From positions 8,556,001 to 8,620,000 of the forward strand of contig AP026539.1 of NCBI GenBank assembly GCA_026075535.2: a stretch of DNA of 64,000 nt. Reading direction: 5' to 3'. The position numbers and the translations under genes are program-made. The notes under the pieces are model-generated. The model made no database searches, was not told the origin of the DNA, and saw nothing but the letters and a program-made list of their open reading frames with translations. This stretch comes from Tricholoma matsutake. Lineage: Eukaryota; Basidiomycota; Agaricomycetes; Agaricales; Tricholomataceae. This document shows positions 1-10,803 of the stretch, piece after piece; position 1 is the first letter of the stretch, and every line of letters starts with the position of its first letter.

Positions 1-676
1 AGAGTTGGTTCACAAGTTCAGAGATGAGAGGTAGCGGGTAGCGATTTTTGACCGTGATGTTGTTGAGCCTTCTATAGTCTTGAACTGGACGAAGTGAGCC
101 ATCCTTCTTCTTGACAAAGAAAAAGGGAGAGGCCATGGGCGATTTGGATGGTCAAATATGTCCAGAGGTTAGGTGTTCGTCGATGAATTGGTCGAGCTGT
201 TGCTGTTCCTTGGGAGAAAGAGGATAGACCTTGCAGCAGGAAGGGGTTGCAATCGGGATGAGTTTGATGGCATGATCCCACGGCTTGCATGCAGGGAGAG
301 AATCGAATGATTCCTTGGAGAACACATCCTTGAACTCATGAAGATGAGGGAGTAAGGAGTCAGTAGAGGATTTAGCAGTATGGTTTATGTGGAAGGCCTC
401 AGCAAGGCGCTGGGATATGTTTGATGTAGCACACACCTCATGCAATGGACGAATCGCAGTGTAGAAAATCTGATCCCCTGCCTCAACTTCCTCTGCTTCC
501 TCCTCATCATCATCTGAGTCTGGTATCAGATCAGGAACCCCCAACTCCACATCAGGCAGAGGTAGGGGTCCAGCACAACACTTCTGAGTGTGTCATACCG
601 AGGCCCTTTGTCCATGGCGCTCTTGTCTGGCTTCCGTGAAACAGGTGTGACAGCTGGATGGACATCGGCTCATGGT
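1..676 (-). pseudogene. Ty3/gypsy family A pol fragment (A3): protease C-terminus to RT N-terminus
   Basis: This is the older family A copy, cut at the window edge. Read on the minus strand it starts after the protease with an acidic linker (PDSDDDEEE), continues through the FSKESFDSLPACKPWDH and YPLSPKEQ blocks that precede RT, and ends in the RT start ([17 protein letters not shown]). It matches positions 3772-4436 of the A1 element closely. An in-frame TGA at 152-154 replaces the Arg that A1 still encodes as CGA (GRIRP), so this is a CpG-type nonsense change. The similarity to A1 stops exactly at the LTR boundary at 676/677, which suggests that A1 inserted into this copy or that the two recombined. 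No target duplication could be matched on the far side of A1. Confidence 0.85.
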
Positions 677-1101
677 TATAAGGGCAATCTAAGCCTCTAG
701 CAAAGGGAAATCCGAAGTTAAAATTATACTACATAATACAGGCATTGGGGACACACCTAGCAAAGGGAAATCCGAAGAGAAAACTCTAAGGATCCCCTTG
801 CTGATGCCCAGTATATGTGAAGACGACAAAAATCAAATATAACCTAAAAATAGAAAAAGGCGGAGATAGGCGGATCAAGGCCACCGAATGACATCATACC
901 AAGGGGTATGTGTCGGAAGGGGTACTCCACCTCTAAATATAAAAGTGTCAACATGTACAAACATGATAGCAAGGGAAAATTAGTAATAAAATCCGGAAAA
1001 ATCATAGAAAATGAAGAATAGAAGGAAATGAGGTGGGGAAAAAATAGGACGAACATAAAAAATAGGAAAAACACACAGGGCACCCCCCTAGTCCCCTTAC
1101 A
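677..1101 (-). repeat. 3' LTR of A1
   Basis: This 425 bp sequence reads TGTAAGGGGACTAGG at its minus-strand start and ends CCCTTATA. The same LTR occurs at 6285-6708, 59512-59936 and 62993-63416. The termini form an imperfect inverted repeat (TGTAAG and CTTATA). The outer flank at 676 is family A pol sequence. Confidence 0.88.
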
Positions 1102-1114
1102 TCACCCCCTCTCT
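1102..1114 (-). other. Polypurine tract of A1
   Basis: On the minus strand AGAGAGGGGGTGA lies directly before the 3' LTR. The same tract precedes the 3' LTR of A2 (62981-62992). This position is where plus-strand DNA synthesis is primed in LTR retrotransposons. Confidence 0.7.
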
Positions 1115-2390
1115 AAGATGCATCGCCCCGATGCATTTGAAATCGCATACGACCAAAGTCTGTGACTTGAATGCAACGCAGTGCAGCAGTGTGCTGTCGG
1201 TGGAATTCCTTGATTAACCGAGGGGCATTTATGTCAGACTCTTCGACCCATGAGTTCTCCTCATACCCATAACCCTTCCAATGTACCAAATACTGGAGTT
1301 TTCCTCAACATAAATGGCTGTCCAAGATCGACTCGACTTCATATTGGGGTTCTCCCTCAATCACTGTAGGTGGTGGTGGTGGGTGTGAATGGCATCCCGG
1401 GAACAGATCTGGGGGAGCTGGAAGCAATTTGACAACATGGAAGATGGGATGGAGTCTGGACATGGAGGCTGGGAGGCATAGACAATAGGCATGCGTTCCA
1501 ATGCACTTGACAATGGGGAAAGGTCCCAAGAAGCGATGAGCGAGTTTTTTGGATGGATGTGTAGTGGAGATGTCACTGGAGTCAAGATAAACTCGATCAC
1601 CAACCTTGTACTGAGGGGTTGGCGAGTGGCGTTGGTTGTAAAATTGCGCCATGACATCCTTCGCCTTTGCTAAGGCTGCCCTTGCCTCCTCCAAGCTATC
1701 CCTCATGCATTCTGTGAACTCATTCACCGTCTCGATGTGTGAGGGAGTTTGGCGAGGTTCAAATCCCATGCGTGGATGTCGTCCAGTGTCTAAGAGGAAA
1801 GGGGTCTGTTGAGTGGAAGCATGGACATGGTTGTTGTATCCGAATTCGGCCAAAGGAAGGAGATCATCCCAATCGTCCTGGCGTTCATTGACAAAGAGGC
1901 GGATGTACTGCTCCAGTTCCTGGTTGACTCGCTCCATCTGGCCATCAGTTTGTGGGTGATAAGCGGTTGAAGCGAGGAGTTTGATCCCCAGGAGTCGGTA
2001 CAGCTCACGAGTGAACTCTGCCATGAACTGAGGGCCACGATCTGAGAGGAAGGCACCAGGAAGTCCATGTAATTTCCACACGTGGTGGAGGTAGAGTCGA
2101 GCGGCACCTAGGGCACTGACAGTGGTATGAGTGGGAATGAAGTGAGCGGGTTTTCCCACTGAGTCAACTGTGCACATCACCGCATCAAACCCGTTTGACT
2201 CTGGCAATTCCACCACAAAGTTGACACTGATGACATCCCAATGACTTTCTGGAACAGGAAGAGGGTGTAGCTCACCAATAGGCTTGCAACGAGGAACCTT
2301 GGTGTGTAAGCAAAGGTCACAAGTGCAACAATACTGACCAATGAGCCATGACATTTGTGGCCACCAATAGTTCCGTGAGGTGAGCTCCAA
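1113..2390 (-). pseudogene. A1 integrase core and chromodomain
   Basis: The ORF encodes the rve-type integrase catalytic core: MCTVDSVGK (first Asp), LSDRGPQF (second Asp) and YHPQTDGQMERVNQELEQY (Glu region), followed by the GPY/F-like block (HRFLGPFPIVK) and a chromodomain start (YEVESILDSHL). An in-frame TGA near 1302-1307 follows DSHLC, where the A2 copy reads DSHLRRGKLQYL. Both Arg codons changed by C-to-T (CGT to TGT, CGA to TGA). The frame stays open beyond it through the rest of the chromodomain to a TAG at 1113-1115. The chromodomain would target integration to modified chromatin in related elements. The frame is shifted relative to the upstream RNase H segment by a small deletion near 2395. 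Confidence 0.85.
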
Positions 2391-3232
2391 GGTCCGGGGT
2401 GGCCAGCAATCTGTGAGTCATGGTGTTGGGATATGATGCGCCGGTGAAGGTCTGGGTCATTGGGAACATAGATGTGATCCCTGAAATACAACAAGTCCTC
2501 CTTTTCAGCCCACTCTGCCGCATGTAAGGAAAGGGTTGATCCCTTCCTCAGTTCTTTAACAGCTCGGGTGACAACATCCTCATGTAAACCGCTATGGTTT
2601 GCGTGATGAATGTCATGTAGGATGTCCCGCTCCTCGCCCTGGGGTGCAATGCCTTCCAGTGCCCAAATGGTGAATAGGTCTGGCTGCAACAGCACAATGT
2701 TTTGGTTGTCACCGCTGCCATCCCCATGGTCTGCACATTGGGATAGGGCATCGGTCTTCCCCATGCTGCGACCCAGACGGTGGTGCAAGGAGAAGTCGAA
2801 TCTAGATAGATACAGGGACCAACAAGCTTGACGACGGTTCAATTTCTTGGCCGTCATGAAGTACTCGAGATTCTTGTGATCTGTCCAAATTTCCACCTTG
2901 TGTTGGGCACCCTCGAGGAAGTGTCGCCACTCCTCAAGCGCACGCATTATCGCCAACATCTCCTTGTCATGGATCTCGTAGTTTCGCTCTACAGCACTAA
3001 GGCTTTTGGAGTAGAACGCAACAGGATGCCACTTCTGGTCCTCCGAAGACTGCTGAGACAACACGGCGCCCATCGCAAAGTCAGAACTGTTGGCTTCTAC
3101 ACGAAAAGGACGCGAATCATCAGCAAAGGTAAGGATGGGAGCAGAAGTGACCATCTCCTTAAGCTTTTCGAATGCCTCCTGTTGTGCATTATCCCACCTC
3201 CATGCCTCCTTTCCTGTCAAGTCAAACAGTGG
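2391..3232 (-). pseudogene. A1 RNase H and integrase zinc-binding N-terminus
   Basis: From minus-strand position 3229 down, the sequence encodes the RT connection and RNase H domain (VEANSSDFAMGAVLSQ, KSLSAVERNYEIHDKEMLAI, EIWTDHKNLEYF), then the H2C2-type integrase N-terminus (GHPG). A short deletion after GHPG (missing the residues that A2 keeps as CWKTLELTSQNYWW) shifts the frame into the next segment. A TGA at 3230-3232 separates it from RT (HHA stop PLFDL), and the same stop is present in A2 at 60857-60859. Confidence 0.85.
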
Positions 3233-4102
3233 TCATGCATGATGTGAGAAATCCTTGTTAAAATGCCGATAGAAATTGATGAAGCCCAGGAAAGACTGCA
3301 CCTCCTTCTTGTTCGTGGGCATCGGCCAAGCTGTGACCCCGTTTACCTTGATAGGATCCATCTCCACTTGACCCTCCGAGATAATCAGGCCGAGGTACTC
3401 AATCTTGGTCCTTTCGAACTCGCATTTGTCCTGACAAAGGTAGAGTTTGTACTGTCGAAGTCGCTCTAGGACGAGGCGCGTGATGCAACGGTGCTCTTCA
3501 ACCGTGCGAGTGAAGATGAGGATGTCATTGAGATAGATGCAGACAATGCCTTCAAGGATGAGGTCATGGAAGATGTCATCCATCATGGTCTGAAAGGTGG
3601 CAGGGCTATTAGTAAGGCCAAAGAACATGACAAGCGGTTCAAAAAGACCATGGTTGGTACGAAAGGCTGCCTTCCACTCATCTCCCTCCTTTATCCTCAC
3701 ATTATTATAGCCCCAATGGACATCGAGCTTGGTGAAGTATCGGGCTCCATGGAGCTGGTTTACGAGTTCGGAGATGAGGGGTAGTGGGTAGCAATTTTTG
3801 ACCGTGATGTTGTTGAGCCTTCTGTAGTCTTGAACCAGTCGAAGTGAGCCATCCTTCTTCTTGACAAAGAAAAAGGGAGAGGCCATGGGTGACTTCAATG
3901 GTCGAATACGTCCAGAGGCCAGGTGCTCGTCAATGAACTGGTCAAGCTGCCATTGTTCTTCCGGAGAGAGAGGATAGACCTTGCAGGATGAAGGGGTTGT
4001 GCCGGGGGTGAGTTCGATCACATGATCCCATGGCTTGCACGCAGGAAGAGAGTCGAATGACTCCTTGGAGAACACATCTTCAAACTCATGGAGATGAGGG
4101 AG
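3233..4102 (-). pseudogene. A1 reverse transcriptase
   Basis: About 280 codons of Ty3/gypsy RT. Visible motifs in order are [53 protein letters not shown] and the active-site box IYLNDILIF. The box should read YxDD; here the first catalytic Asp is Asn, so the enzyme would be dead. LDVHWGY has His where the sister families have Arg, another CpG-type change. A TGA at 4103-4105 separates this ORF from the protease segment. Confidence 0.9.
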
Positions 4103-5005
4103 TCAGGAGTTAGTAGAGGATTTAGCAGCGTTGTTTTTGTGGAAGGCCTCAGCGAGGCGTTGGGATATGTTCGATGTGGCACACACCTCATGCGATGAGC
4201 GAATCGCAGTGTAGAAGATCCAATCACCCTCCTCCACTTCCTCTGGGTCCTCATCATCATCATCCGAGTCTGGCATTAGATCAGGAACCCCTTCCAATTC
4301 CACTTCAGGTATAGGCAGGGGTCCAGCATGACACTTCTGAGTACCTCGTATTGCCACCTTCTGTCCACAACGTTCTTGCCTGGCTTCTGTGAAACACATC
4401 CGACAGCAGGATGGACATCGGCTCATGGTAACCTCCCCAGTACGCCAGTCGACCTCTGGGTTATGGTCTCGAAGCCATGGATATCCCAAAATCACCTTTT
4501 GCTTTCCTAATTGAGCGACAGCAAAAAGGGCACACTCACTATGATCTTTGTAATGGAGAACCAGGTCTGCAACCTCTCGGATGGCACCAGCTTCATTTGG
4601 GGATCCATCCACATTATATACAGGTATTGGATGCAAGAGTGAGCGAGTATTCAGGTGATGTTGTCGTGTGAGGTCGGCATCAATGAAGAGACCAGTAGCA
4701 CCAGAGTCTATGAGTGCAGAGACACCAAGTATCTGTCCAGTGTCGGTAGTTTGTAGTTCGATCACCAGGTTCAAGGAGTGTGCAGAGGGAGTGGATGCAA
4801 CAATATATTTGCATGGTAGTTTGCGCTCCCATGATCTAATTTTGGGGCATGAGGTAGAGGTAGAGAGAGGAGGGGCAGGTATGTCTTCACCCGACTTCAA
4901 AGGTTCAGAGAGGGGAATAGTCATGAAATCAGATTCATTCTCCAGGGATTCAACTGACAAAACTTCAAAGTGGTTATGGACAGGCAACGAGGGCATATGA
5001 TTCAC
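4103..5005 (-). pseudogene. A1 retropepsin-type protease with acidic linker
   Basis: The ORF of 300 codons contains the aspartic protease motif ALIDSGATGLFID at about residues 98-110 and the second protease landmark VILGYPWLRDHNP. It then has an acidic linker (PDSDDDDEDPEEVEEGD) leading to RT. The Asp-Ser-Gly triad is intact. This domain would cut the Gag-Pol polyprotein. The N-terminal region is low-complexity and links to the zinc knuckle of gag. Confidence 0.85.
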
Positions 5006-5121
5006 TGGCTGTGAATAGAAAAATCCTGCTCCTCTACACCCTCTAATTTGACCTCCTCTGCGACCTGACCCTTTGCTTCCTCGACATCTACAAGCGCCAA
5101 CAGGTCCTGGAGGAGTTCATC

Positions 5122-6225
5122 TCACCCCTCAGGGGTGAGCATGCAGATATCCTGACGATGGGGGCATGCTCCAGCCATATGTCCAGTTTCCCCACAGCGG
5201 TAGCAGAGGTTTAACCTGCGTGAACGGCTATGGGCTGCATCGACATCCATTGGTACCGGAACATTGATGGCCAGTGCAGGAGTTTGACGGACAGGAATAG
5301 AGTTGAGTTGGGGAAGGGTTCGATTGAAGATATGGGATGTAGGAGTGGTAGTTGGAGCCTGGAATGCAGCATTGAACGCCACATTTGTGAGTCAGTTCTC
5401 ATCACAGAGGGAAGCAGCTTCATACCAAGCATAGATATCATCATCCACTGGACGTCCCTTCCAACATCTGGGCAATCTGGTCCTGAATCTCCCGGTTGAG
5501 GCCTCGTCAGAACTTCACCACCACTGGTAGCCCACCCCCATACCCTGCCATGTCCACCAAGTCCTTAAACTCATTGATATAATCGTCCATGGATCGACGT
5601 GCCTGGTGGTACGAGGATGACTCAAGTCGTGTCACTGCTCGGTGGTGCTCATTGAGGGGACAAAAGTGGCGTACGAACTCTGCTTGAAAGTCACCCCAAG
5701 TGGAGAAAGGTAGGGAACCGAGTTCTTTGGTTTGTCACAGAATACGGTCCATGTAGAGATAGGCATGCTCAGATTTCATGTATGTGAAGGCCCAATAAAT
5801 TTTTGCAGTTTCATCGACGAATTGATGCGACTGGAGACTGATATACAACTCACAGGAGTTAAGGAATGCACGTCCCTGCGTACACGCACCATTAAATTTG
5901 GCAGGGGGGGACGGTTTGATCTGGGCGCGCTCCTTGGGCACGTTTGGCGATGCGTCGTTGTTGGGTGCGCTTGGAGTCATAATGGGGGAAATATTAGTCG
6001 TGGAGCTGGTCTGAAGTGTTCTGACAAAGTTTTCGATCGTAGATTTAAGCGAATCAATTTGCGCGCATATTCCAGTAATGTCGCTTTCAAGCGCGTCGAG
6101 GCGTTCTGATGTGTCCATAGCGCTAGGGGGTGTGTTTGGCAAAAATGGCGGCGTAATAAAGGTGAGACTATCTGGAACGGTGTGTAGGGACTCTGTGGAG
6201 CTTTGGGAAGCATCATCCAGTCCAT
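5122..6225 (-). pseudogene. A1 gag with CCHC zinc knuckle
   Basis: Gag is spread over more than one frame. The N-terminus (MDTSERLDALESD, then a Ser/Thr/Pro-rich stretch) leads into the capsid-like retrotrans_gag region (FLNSCELYISL, FTYMKSEHAYLY, then SSSYHQARRSMDDYINEFKD in another frame). The end carries a CX2CX4HX4C knuckle (CYRCGETGHMAGAC). Stops at about 5735 and 5122 and frameshifts near 5450-5500 and 6200 break it. Gag would form the virus-like particle and bind the element RNA. Confidence 0.8.
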
Positions 6226-6284
6226 ACCTGCCTATCTTGGGCAGTGCGTTCGCGATTTTCGGGCCTTAGGGGAGAGTTTTCTAC

Positions 6285-6708
6285 TATAAGGGCAACCTAA
6301 GCCTCTAGCAAAGGGAAATCCAAAGTTAAAATTATGCTACATAATACAGGGATTGGGGGCGCACCTAGCAAAGGGAAATCCAAAGAGAAAACTCTAAAGA
6401 TCTCTTTGCCAGTGCCCAGTATATGTGAAAACTGCAAAAATCAAATAATAACTAAAAATAGAAAAGGCGGAGATAGGCTGATCAAGGCCACCGCATGACG
6501 TAATACCAAGGGGTAGATGTCGGAAGGGTACTCCGTCTCTAAATATAAAACTGTCAACATGCACAAATGTGATAGAAAGGGAAATTAGTAATAAAAATAA
6601 GGGAAAAATCATAAAAAATGAAGAATAGAAGGAAACGAGGTGAGAAAAAATATAGGACGAATGTAAAAAATAGGAGAAACACGTGGGACACCCTCTAGTC
6701 CCCTTACA
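6285..6708 (-). repeat. 5' LTR of A1
   Basis: This 424 bp LTR belongs to the same family as 677-1101 and has the same termini. It is followed on the minus strand by GTAGAAAACTCTCCCC, identical to the internal start of A2 (59937 on), so this junction defines the start of the internal region and the primer-binding zone. Confidence 0.88.
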
Positions 6709-6868
6709 GATTCCACTCGGAGTCTGGTCAGACTGGACTGGGACTGGACTGGCAACTTTGCAGGCAGTTGGCTGGTGACCAGTCCCAGTGGACTCCAGTC
6801 GGACTCTGGTCGGACTCTGGTCAGTCCGGTCGGACTCCAGTCGGAGTCCACTAGGAAAGGTGGGGGAG
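6709..6868. mobile_element. Truncated TIR element end with subterminal GGACTCC/GGTCAGTCC array
   Basis: This short block has imperfect repeats of GTCGGACTCTG and GGACTCCAGT and ends GGTGGGGGAGTGTAAAGACC. The same terminus (GGGGNAGTGTAAAGACC) closes elements near 46113 (reverse), 50118 and 51355. Its left end is cut by the A1 LTR. Coding sequence of gypsy C integrase starts directly after it. No ORF is present. Confidence 0.55.
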
Positions 6869-6878
6869 TGTAAAGACC

Positions 6879-7980
6879 TTGAACGACCTTGGAATTCCAT
6901 TTCCATGGACTTCATTGAACAACTACCTGACTCTGATGGTCACACTGCTATCATGGTCATTGTTGACTGCCTCACCAAACAAGGCATCTTCATTGCAACT
7001 GTCAATGAAATCACAGCCCAAGAACTAGCCAACCTGTTCATCCTCCACGTCTTCTCCAAGCATGGCGTCCCATCGCATGTCACTTGCGACCAGGGATCCA
7101 AGTTCATCTCCCACTTCTTCCACTCCCTCAGAAAAGCACTCGACATGCAGATACACTTCACTTCCAGTTATCACCCACAAGGTGACAGCCAGACAGAACA
7201 GCTCAACCAGACCTTGGAGCAATACCTCTGAATTTTCTGTAACTACCAGCAGGATGACTGGTCCCATCTCCTTCCCTTGGCAAATTTGCCTACAACAATG
7301 CACCCACTGCCTCTACTGGCATATCCCCTTTCTTTGCCAACAAAGGCTATCACCTGAACATTTCTGTCTTTCCAGAATGCAACTTAGCCTCACAGCGTGC
7401 CCGCGAATTCGTCGTCGACTTAGACGACCTTCATCAGGAGCTTCGGAAACAGCTTGTGGCCACTCAAGAGCATTATCAAGGCCCTGCGGATAAACATCGG
7501 GCACCCACACCTGACTTCAACATTGGTGATTTTACTTATGTCACTGCGGAAAATATCTGCACCACCCATCCCTCCAAGAAACTCTCCAAAAAGAACCATG
7601 GTCCTTTTGAAATCATCGCCTGCCCGGGTACTCATTCAGTCACCCTGTGGCTCCCAGATCACATGTGGGCCATCCACCCTGTCTTCCATGTCTCTCAACT
7701 AGAGAAACACTCCCCGAACACCATTCTGAATTTGACACAACCTCCACCTCCTCCCATCACTATTGATGACAAGCTCGAGTATGAGATTGCCAAAGTCCTC
7801 AACTCCAAGGTTGATAATCGACGTCGATGCAAGCTTCTCTACCTCATCCGATGGGAAGGCTACCAGGGAACCAATGAGGAAACCTCCTGGCTACCTGCTA
7901 TGGAACTTGACCATGCCCAAGAACTCCTGTCGGATTTTCACACCCGCTACCTGCAGAGACCCGGTCCACTACCCGCTTAA
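6879..7980 (+). pseudogene. Gypsy family C integrase core and chromodomain
   Basis: The segment begins inside integrase (RPWNSISMDFIEQLPDS). It carries MVIVDCLTKQG (first Asp), VTCDQGSKF (second Asp) and YHPQGDSQTEQLNQTLEQYL (Glu). A TGA at 7229-7231 and a frame change by about 7456 precede the GPF-like block and a chromodomain (LEYEIAKVLNSKVDNRR, LLYLIRWEGYQGTNEETSW). It ends with GPLPA and TAA at 7980. The 5' part of the element (RT, RNase H) is missing. A polypurine tract and LTR of a matching family follow at 9188 and 9201. Confidence 0.85.
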
Positions 7981-8070
7981 AAGTTTATTCACTTTACTTA
8001 TTCACTCAGTTGGATCTCTAAGACAAACTTATATTGAAAAAAAAAAAAAATTCTGGATCCAACCAGATCC

Positions 8071-9065
8071 CTACACCACCTCTGTTTCTCCCTCTTTGTC
8101 TCCCCCAACTTCGCCCTCTTCTCCGCCCTCGTCCTTCTCTCCACCCTCCTCATCCCCACCCTCACCCTCTTCTTCATCCTCACTCTCCTCCACATTATCT
8201 GCCCGCCTTTTCTCCAGGTATCTCTGGAAACTTGTCCAGTCATCCCCAGACTGGCAGATCCCGTGCCTTTCCTGCTGGGATTCTCATACTGCCCACTCCA
8301 CTTCCTCCTCATCCTCATCACTCTCCTCCCCGGTGCTTTCATCTGTCTCCCACACTGGGTCCATCACATCCTGGACCTCCTCCATCAACTCCTGCACTGC
8401 CATTGCCACCTCTCCAAACCCCTTCCTCACTACTTTCACCAGCTGCCGCAGCAGCTCTGCCACCTCCCTGCTGTTCTCCGCTGGACCTGTTGTCCCTGCT
8501 ATGGATCCTGCCTTTCTTGCTGTAGGGGCCTCCTGCCCCTCCCACACTACCTCCTCGCACTTATGTTTGACGTGCATGCAGTTGTCGCACATGCATCCCC
8601 TTGCACCCATCTTGAAGCACAAAATCTTCTGATATTTGCATCTAGGCCACTTGTCAGTAAAAGAAAACTGAGAAGGGAAACAATTATGCACCATTTGCAG
8701 GGCAATGTGGCCTGCACCTGCACCGGACCCTCCAACTCCTCTGACCCCACTTGCACCTTCAACTTGGCGACTTTCTTTTTCCTTGGGGACTTGCTCCCCT
8801 CAGCTTCATCTCCCAAACCTGCGGCTGCAGCTGCCCGCTTCTTCTCCACCTGTTTAGCGGCCAATGCCTCTTTTTTCTGCACCACTGCCTGGCACGCCTC
8901 CTCTGCCTTCTGTGCCTCCTGTGCCCATTGCTCTTCCTCCCTTGTGGCTTCCTCTAGCTCCTTCATCTCTTGTTCCATCTGCTCCTTCAACTCCCACTCC
9001 CTCTGTTCATGTTGGGCCTTCATTGCGGCCAATTTGATCTGCATGGAAATTGCTGGCGGGGGCAT
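8071..9065 (-). pseudogene. Coiled-coil protein with six-Cys (Gal4-like) cluster and acidic tail, antisense in gypsy C
   Basis: I do not recognise a named family. Reading minus from ATG at 9065, residues 1-110 form a Lys/Glu/Gln-rich coiled coil (KEQMEQEMKELEEATREEEQ), then a basic patch (SPRKKKVAKLKV) and CKW. A short intron (about 8646-8690, GTGCAT...CTAG) appears to join CKW to CKYQKILCFKMGARGCMCDN, giving CX2CX6CX9CX2CX6C. This spacing fits the fungal Zn2Cys6 signature. The joining codon reads TGA now and would be TGG before one G-to-A change. After the cluster come a helical stretch (ELLRQLVKVVRKGF) and an acidic tail (GEESDEDEEEVEW). A TGA at 8284-8286 interrupts the frame, which stays open beyond it to TAG at 8071. 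It lies between the chromodomain and the LTR of gypsy C, in antisense. It could be a DNA- or RNA-binding protein; this is inference. Confidence 0.6.
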
Positions 9066-9187
9066 CTTTGATGGAGATGAGGGTAGTAATCAAAGTGAAA
9101 ATTTTTCAACCCAACTACCACATTCAGAAATTCAACCAACTTCCTCATTTAGACTCGAACCCTCACGTGCCTCATAGGCTCGGCACT

Positions 9188-9197
9188 AAGGGGGAAA
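9188..9197 (+). other. Polypurine tract of gypsy C
   Basis: AAGGGGGAAA lies three bases before the TGTCACAATC start of the LTR at 9201, the usual position for plus-strand priming. Confidence 0.6.
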
Positions 9198-9200
9198 TAC

Positions 9201-9897
9201 TGTCACAATCTGTTCCTCGTCTGCTCGGAACCTGCAACCTTCCGACCATTTTCCACACTTCTAACCTGACTCTTTCTGCTTTCGTTCCAGCCACCTTGCA
9301 CTGCCCACACTGCTGTGCACCAGGCCGCCTTGTACAGCACCCATGGCTGCCTTCCCAAGGCTGCCGTCTAGTTTTGCAAATTTGACTACAGATTCCTGTG
9401 CGGCCTCCGCTAGGTAATTTATCTATGCAGTCAAGACACTGCTGCAGTTCCCATTTCCATCCCACTTTTATTCCGGACTCTAGTATTTAAGCTTAGTTAG
9501 TTTTGCCTTGTATTCCTCAGTTTGTATATCGACATAGACTTGACTTTAACTTGTCAATCTAAATCTCATTCTACTCCTACCTCTGTTCTCTAAGAGTCTG
9601 AACTCCATTTGACTCGGCCTCTAGTCTCCCTCTGAAGTTCTAACCTCATCTGAACTTAACCTAAGTCTCTTTGTACTCCTTCCTGCACTCACCCACCACT
9701 TCTCTGCCTCCATCTCTAAACCTTCATCTTGAAATTAGGACACCAGACGAGGTGAAGGGCACAGCTTCTTATAAGCTGAAGCCAAGTCCTTTTCATTACC
9801 CCTCCACATAATCTGCTATGACCCGACAATCTTCTGCTATCAACACCCACCAGGTCCGACTGGATTCCAATGAGCATTTATGCATCAGGTCTTAACA
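9201..9897 (+). repeat. 3' LTR of gypsy family C
   Basis: This LTR of about 697 bp runs from TGTCACAATC to GGTCTTAACA. A related copy in reverse lies at 57329-57841, upstream of the gypsy C gag. It contains a TATA-like region near 9485 (TATTTAAGC). It is followed at once by an inverted relative (9891-10426). Confidence 0.7.
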
Positions 9898-10426
9898 GAT
9901 CCCAAAGGAAATCTGGGACAATGATTAAATTGGACAGAAAGGACTTGGCTTCAGTTTATAAGAAACTGTGCCCTTCTCCTCATCAAGTGTCCTAATTTCA
10001 AAGGAAGGTGAGCAGGGAAGTTTGGAGGTCTGGAGGTTATCTGGTGAGGACAAGTAAAGGTGTAGAGGAAGACTTAGAGGAGACAAAGGTTTAGAGGAAG
10101 ACTTAGAGACAGGCAAAGGGAAGTGAAGATAGAATTGGATTTAACTGAGTGACTTGATTGATTTACAAACTGGTGATACAAAACAAAGGTAGCTAGCTTA
10201 AATACTAAAGTCCAGAGATGATAGGGGTTTCTGAGGCTGTGATAATTTCAAACTGGCTTCCGAGGCATTTCCTGAAACTGTTTCATGTAATTGGAAATGA
10301 GGGAATTTCACCTGTTAGGCAGTGCTGCTGATAGGAGGTGGGCAGTGTTGCAAGGCGGCCGGAAATTGCGGCCAGAAATTGTGGCAGAAATGATCGGAAA
10401 TCTGGTCAGAGGAATCGGTCTTGACA
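9891..10426 (-). repeat. Inverted LTR relative, tail-to-tail with 9201-9897
   Basis: On the minus strand this begins TGTCAAGACC (10426) and parallels the LTR at 9201-9897. For example, the block around 9938-9995 is the reverse complement of 9730-9795 with few changes. Together they make an imperfect palindrome of about 1.2 kb. The last few bases of this copy are missing at the junction. Confidence 0.65.
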
Positions 10427-10803
10427 ATAATGGACGATGTCTTAGGGCAAGGGTCTAGTCTTGCTGACCTTGAGAAGAAATTTGTCACTGTATATCATGA
10501 CACTGTACATCTAATCCATCCTGTTAGTGTAATGACAAGCAGTGTTTGAGCATGTACGACAAGATATGGCTGCATGAGGATGTTAAAGCAATGCATCATC
10601 TGGAAAGGTAAGTGTTCTTCATCATTGCACCCAATGCGAACTGACAGGCTGCAGAGCAACCCTGTACTCTCAACCACCACGTCCCAACCAAGTCCCAACA
10701 CCATTGTGCCCTTATGAGTTCTTAAGACCAAAAGCCTGTGTTCGATGATGAAATACTTTCCATAAGTTTCATTCACCTTCGAAGACCTAAATCCCAGAAC
10801 TGA
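10427..10803. other. Stretch without a supported gene
   Basis: Moderately AT-rich sequence. ORFs on either strand have no recognisable motif. It may be 5' flank of the Plavaka element. Confidence 0.4.

Larger units (their letters stand above)
677..6708 (-). mobile_element. Ty3/gypsy chromovirus element A1 (family A), two LTRs
   Basis: This is an LTR-to-LTR element of about 6.0 kb on the minus strand. Order: 5' LTR (6285-6708), gag with zinc knuckle, protease, RT, RNase H, integrase, chromodomain, polypurine tract, 3' LTR (677-1101). The PR-RT-RH-IN order and the C-terminal chromodomain place it with chromoviruses of the Ty3/gypsy group. The LTRs are clearly diverged from each other, so the insertion is old. 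Several stops, frameshifts and a mutated RT active site make it inactive. The 424-425 bp LTR and 6.0 kb size resemble what I recall of marY1 from Tricholoma; this is unverified. Confidence 0.88.

Noticed and set aside
8034..8632. Long plus-strand ORFs rich in Ser/Pro/His (8034-8525, 7763-8632, 8263-9177)
   Set aside because: They are mirror translations of the Glu/Lys-rich coiled-coil gene on the minus strand and have no motif of their own.
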